This document shows positions 59,824 to 64,000 of a stretch of 64,000 bases of DNA, one piece after another. Source of the DNA: Castanea sativa (lineage: Eukaryota; Streptophyta; Magnoliopsida; Fagales; Fagaceae). The notes under the pieces are model-generated. The model saw only the letters and a program-made list of their open reading frames with translations, was not told where the DNA came from and made no database searches. Numbering within the stretch: the stretch's first letter is position 1; each line of letters starts with the position of its first letter. A program made the position numbers and the translations under genes. The stretch lies in contig NC_134013.1 of the NCBI RefSeq assembly GCF_040712315.1, positions 30,477,001-30,541,000 of the forward strand, read 5' to 3'.

Positions 59824-61251
59824 TTATGTAGGCAAAGACCCAATTGTATTAGTCACTTCACGTAGAGGTGGTTGTGGGCTTTTTACTTCAAAGCACATAC
59901 TAGAGAGTTTTTTAGGGCTTAAAGTCGGCCCAATAGGTTTCTTTCCCACGGGCTTCTTCAATCCTGATCCATCACACTCACCACCCACACTCTCCTTTGT
60001 CTGCGCCGCTATCCTCCCATCCTTTTTATCGTAGCACATAGCAAAAGGGCCTAATTCAGGGCCTAAGTTAGTTGGGACCCCCACCTTTGCTTCAAGCTTT
60101 ATGATTGGTGCCAAAGCACCCATTTGCACTTTATCAACTTTCTGAAAGTTAGCTGTCTCCCACTGCATACCAACTATAGGTTCAGCTTGGTCAGAACTTT
60201 GTACTTGAACCTGACTTCTCAAAGAAGCTTCTATTCCCTCAATCTTTCCTACCTCCTTTTCAAGATTTTCTTTCTCACGCAAATCTTCTGACATGGGTGT
60301 GTGAGAGACTGTGTCATCCCTACCTAGCATCGGGTTGCTGACCTTCAGAGTTGTCTTTTCAGACCCATGAGTCCTGCCAGCCCCCATTTCCCTCCTCGGT
60401 AAGTTTGACACCTTTGGCGTCCTCACCATCCTGACCTCTGTTTTTTCAAAGCTACCCTCGGCATCATTTCTGACCCCGTATCTGGCCATCTCATTTCCAC
60501 TCCGACGTATCAGATCGCCCCTCAGCCAAGCTCTGTATCGAAGGACGTTTATCCTTTCTTCTTTGCTGTGTTCAAGCCCTTCATTACAATCTTTCAGAGC
60601 ATGGTTCAGAAGGCCGCATCTATAGCAGAAATTGGGGAGCCTTTCATATTTAAAGCTCACCCACCTGCTCTCGCCTCCTTCAATGGTAATTTTCTTACCG
60701 CGCACGAAGCGCTTCTTCACATTGATCCGCACCCTTACTCGGAGACACTTGCCCCATTGAACCCCAGACTCTAGGACATCAACGTCCAAAACTAGCCCTA
60801 AACTTGAGCCAATGGCCTTCCTGGTTTCCTTCGTTCTGCTCTTCAAAGGAAGATTATAGATCTGGATCCAGAACGGAGCCCATCTTATTTCAATCTCCTT
60901 TGGGGTAAGTTCACCTTCAAAGTCCTGAATAAGGACTAATTGTTTCTCATAGCTCCAAGGACACATCTCAATCACTCTCTTTTTATCTCTCCCATCACCG
61001 AACTCTACCAAGAAAAGATCCTCATCAATCTCAGAAATTTGGACCCCTTTATTTGGCTTCCACAACATTCTCATATTCTTTCACAACACATCCAAACTTA
61101 TGCATCTTTGGGTCAGAATCTTCATCACAGTACAACACTTACCCACTTCTTTCGCTGCTTTAGTGCTACTACTATCTAGTACTATCCCTACATCTTCATC
61201 CTCAATGAATGTCAGTTTTTTCCATAGCTCTTCTAGTTCCTCTGCCATCAT
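59824..61251 (-). pseudogene. L1 ORF1 (RNA-binding, CCHC), one early stop
   Basis: Plant L1 ORF1 with a DUF4283-type domain (LFLVEFGDGRDKKRVIEMCP, then RWAPFWIQIYNLPL) and a zinc knuckle CYRCGLLNHALKDC (C-x2-C-x4-H-x4-C). The C-terminal half is polar and variable. The family start is MMAEELEELWKKL at 61251; a TGA at 61081-61083 interrupts it, so the longest intact frame begins only at 61074. The protein would bind LINE RNA as a chaperone. Confidence 0.82.
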
Positions 61252-62006
61252 TTCCTCTAATCATGGATGACAACCCTTCAGACGACGAGGTGGAGGAGGG
61301 ATACACACCACGGCCTCACACAAAGGAGGCACCACACTTTGATCGCCTTTTTTTCATTAACATTTTGTGCTATGTGATGATTTGTATTTGATATCCTTTT
61401 TTGCATTATCATTTGGGTCAGAGAATGTTTTATCATTCTATGCCAACTGAATGCATTACTAAACAATTAAATTTGGTTCCATTATGTTTTAGTTAACTTG
61501 GATATAATATTGGATAGTATTCACTATTAACGTCACATATGATTGTAACTACGCTATACATAATTGTATAGATTCGTCACATATGATCCTCTTAATAGTT
61601 TAATTCAAATTGGATGGTACCCATGTCACATTGGATAATACAAATATCACATAGGATTGTACCTACGTCATATTTGATGCCCCTTTATATTATTGGACAA
61701 ATTCAATGGTACTAATATCACATTGGATAATACGAATTTATTGGGTAATACAAATTTAATGCTTACGTCAAATTTGATGGTTCTTTTATAATATAAGATA
61801 TAAAATTACAGAGTAATTGGTTTGTAAGTCACATTCCCATAAGATTCCATTTTAAGCACCTTACATTCTAATATTTGGTTTTTAAAAATAATTATAAGTG
61901 GTTAACTCATAACAATCTTGGTGACAATTAAAATTTAAACAATGAGTTCTCCCAAAATGGTCACAAAAATAAGGGAATTCTTTCGTTATTATGGTTTAAT
62001 AATAAT
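61252..62006. other. Coding-like fragment and AT-rich repeats
   Basis: 61264-61350 reads as DDNPSDDEVEEGYTPRPHT on the plus strand, an acidic segment with coding-like composition but no start or partner exon; it may be a transposase scrap. From 61530 to 61800 variants of GTCACATTTGGATRRTAC recur six or more times as a loose repeat. No gene is supported. Confidence 0.35.
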
Positions 62007-62816
62007 TGTAGGGGTATTGGGCCCAATAGCATATGAAGGATGGCCCAACGAAGTATTTTGGGCTGGAAACCCAAAATCCGAAGACATCAAAATGGCCGTG
62101 GACTATTTACATATCCAAACACGTCCGAGGAGTAGATTTGTCCTCGGATTTCAAGGCCGAGGACATAGAAAGAGAAGTTTGGTATCCCTGGGTTATATTA
62201 TAATGAGTCCTACAATTATGGGGATGCACGGTATACGTGGAGGGCGAGAGAAAGAACGGTGGAATGTCTAAAAATAAAGCTGCTACCACCGCCCATACAT
62301 TAAAAGCTCTGTAAATTGATACACTGACTGTATAGATGGAAGGATGGGACCTGAACATCGAGCTTGGAACTTGGTCCCTAATCCCAGCGGGCTTTAGGGA
62401 AGAATGGATGGGACAAGTATCCAAAAAGGGGGATTGCAACCAGAAAAGTGGAAGGTGATGAAGGGAAAGGAAAGGATATAAATAGGAGGAAAGGCATACG
62501 AAGAAGAGGGAGACTTTTCTGAGTAAAAGAGATAGAGCCAATAGTAAATGATAATCAACACTTGTATCCAAACTTGAGAAATATCATTAGAAACCATCCT
62601 CGGACACAATCCGAGGACGATTTCTCAGTCTTACTCTTTGCAAACGATTCTTTGTTCTGTTCTATTGGGCCCAAAGCCCGTTCTTTTTGTAATTGTCTAA
62701 ACCATCCTTGAAATCTAAATTACAAGCCCATCCTCTACAAATTCATTGTAAAGAAAGGTCTTTCAAGCCCATTTTTCTCCCAGTCGTAGTTTGGGAACTT
62801 GAATTGTGTCCTTACA
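62007..62816 (+). repeat. LTR of the right-edge Tat element
   Basis: It starts TGTAGGGGTATTGGGCCC and ends GTGTCCTTACA (810 bp). GGATATAAATAGGAGG near 62474 is the likely TATA box. CCTCGGACACAATCCGAGG near 62598 is a perfect hairpin-type motif. Confidence 0.88.
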
Positions 62817-62864
62817 ATTGGCGCCGTCTGTGGGAATTTAGTCTTTAAGGAAGTTTAGGACATC

Positions 62865-64000
62865 ATGGTAGGATCAGGACCACAACGCAGTGCGGAGTCC
62901 GTGGGCTCTCGCCGTGAGGATCTCTCCTTGCATCCCGATCACGGAGAGAACCGAGAGGAAGTGTACATACTACACATACCATCGAAGTGCAAGTCATTCG
63001 CAAGGAGGAAGCAGAGCTCCTTATGAAAGAAATGCCGTGGCCATGCGAAGGAGATTGACGGCCTAAAGAGGAGATTGCGCCACGAGAGGCGAAGGAGAAC
63101 TCCTCCGACCTCTCGACCCCTCTTCGGAAGGATCCGAGGATGACAATTACGGGCAAAGATCCGAACTCCCCTGTGTGAATATGCCTCTTCCGAAGAAGAC
63201 AATCCGCATGGGAGACGTGGCAGAGACTACCCCCTGGGGCTTAGGAAATGACGCAATGGGAAGAGCATTGCACCAAATCTCCGGTCACCCTTCGCGCGCA
63301 GATTGGAAGAAGGAAGGTTGCCTCGGCGCTTCACACAACCGGCCTTCACTCTTTACAATGGTCGGACGGATCCCGTAGAGCACGTAAGCCACTTCGGCCC
63401 AGAATGGCGGTGCATTCCAGAATGAAACTTTGTTATGCAAGATTTTTCCTTCTAGCCTAGGGCCCGTAGCCATGAGATGGTTTGACGGCTTAAGGGCAGG
63501 CTCCATTGATTCTTTCAAAGAGCTTACTAGGGCATTTGGTTCTCGCTTTATCACGTGCGGTAGAGTTCCTCGTCCATTGGATTCTTTACTATCCATGGCC
63601 ATGAGGGAAGGGAAACCTGAAAACATATTCGGACCGGTGCGGGAAATGTTCAACGAAATTGACGGAGACTTTGACGATGTAGCAATAAGGACCTTCAAGG
63701 TCGGCCTACCAACGAGCATGACTTGAGGAAATCCTTAACGAAGAAACTGTCGGAGCGTACGTCGGCCCGATGCTAGATCGCATCGACGAGTACAAAAGGG
63801 TTGAGGAAGATCAGCGAGGAAAGGGCAAGGCGAAGGTTATCCCACGAAAGGAGGGATTTCGGGTCGGACGCGATACAACAACAATAGGCCTACGCGGGAT
63901 TTTTCCGGGCAGGCCGCCACATACCCCCACAAGTGGTCAACACCGTCTTCGGGAGCGGTGCGGCAGTGTTGGAGAAAATAAGGCATGAGCCTTTTTTCAA
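62865..64000 (+). pseudogene. Gag of the right-edge element, indel-broken
   Basis: An ATG at 62865 opens a short frame. Gag-like blocks then appear in changing frames: LGNDAMGRALHQIS (63235), MAVHSRMKLCYARFF (63403), FPSSLGPVAMRWFDGLRAG (63440), RAFGSRFITCGRVPRPLDSL (63528) and DRIDEYKRVEEDQ (63775). The blocks are close to gag of the central element, but at least four frameshifts separate them. The gene continues past the window. Confidence 0.8.

Larger units (their letters stand above)
55461..61251 (-). mobile_element. Nearly full-length L1-type LINE
   Basis: On the minus strand: ORF1 (61251-59824), ORF2 (59620-55528) with endonuclease, reverse transcriptase, zf-RVT and RNase H, then a short 3' UTR and an A tail (the T run at about 55461-55480). 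Total about 5.8 kb, the usual size of plant L1. I could not find a matching target duplication at the 5' end. It is decayed mainly by nonsense codons, with one frameshift. Confidence 0.9.
62007..64000 (+). mobile_element. 5' part of a second Tat-type Gypsy element, cut by the window edge
   Basis: LTR 62007-62816, primer site TTGGCGCCGTCTGTGGGA at 62818-62835, then degenerate gag to the edge. It is related to, but distinct from, the central Tat element; its LTR family is that of the solo LTR at 40022. The 3' end, pol and target duplication lie outside the window. Confidence 0.88.

Noticed and set aside
55440..61275. Target-site duplication of the large L1
   Set aside because: The bases before the T run (CTGCAACTACAATC) have no match near the 5' end, so none is claimed.

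Overview
The window is plant nuclear DNA. It has GT-AG introns, AT-rich intergenic sequence, and many LTR retrotransposons, L1-type LINEs, SINEs, MULEs, a Helitron and MITEs. The gene sequences and the flavour of the Gypsy LTRs, which carry repeated CCTCGG..CCGAGG hairpins, suggest a woody eudicot, probably Fagaceae (oak, chestnut or beech type). That family call is inference.

Only three host genes are well supported. (1) An ENHANCED DISEASE RESISTANCE 4-like gene on the minus strand (positions 1-3849) runs off the left edge. Its large exon ends in a splice donor rather than at the apparent stop, and two further exons lie at 252-312 and 1-164. (2) A small one-exon minus-strand gene (37771-38166) encodes a lysine-rich plant protein of unknown function. 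(3) A complete eight-exon mitochondrial carrier gene (49230-54357, plus strand, 357 aa) matches ADNT1, the mitochondrial adenine nucleotide transporter.

Everything else is mostly repeats. 5.6-11 kb holds LTR-like pieces, a Tourist-type MITE, a tandem duplication and a long inverted repeat. 13-15 kb is a 5'-truncated L1 split by a solo Copia-like LTR. 18.1-18.6 kb is another L1 tail. 19.2-34.1 kb holds two copies of an unclassified repeat; one carries a solo LTR, the other an 11.3-kb Ty3/Gypsy Tat-lineage element (21736-33058, target duplication CTACC). That element has gag-pol with two RNase H domains, a block of about 151-bp tandem repeats, and an antisense gene with apparent introns. 38.6-39.4 kb is a MULE-like element with palindromic CTCGAG arms. 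40.0-40.8 kb is a solo LTR with perfect target duplication. 45.6-46.9 kb is a minisatellite built from 18-bp and 30-bp modules. 47.9-48.7 kb is a non-autonomous Helitron. 50.7-51.7 kb is a MULE inside ADNT1 intron 1. 55.5-61.25 kb is a nearly complete L1 LINE on the minus strand. 62.0-64.0 kb is the 5' end of a second Tat-type element cut by the window edge.

Two decay styles stand out. The central Tat element and the large L1 keep their frames over kilobases and are broken mainly by nonsense codons of the C-to-T or G-to-A type, as expected from deamination of methylated cytosine. The Tat element at the right edge is broken by several small indels instead. The strongest candidates for unusual biology are the antisense intron-containing gene inside the Tat element and the frame-preserving 18+30-bp minisatellite.
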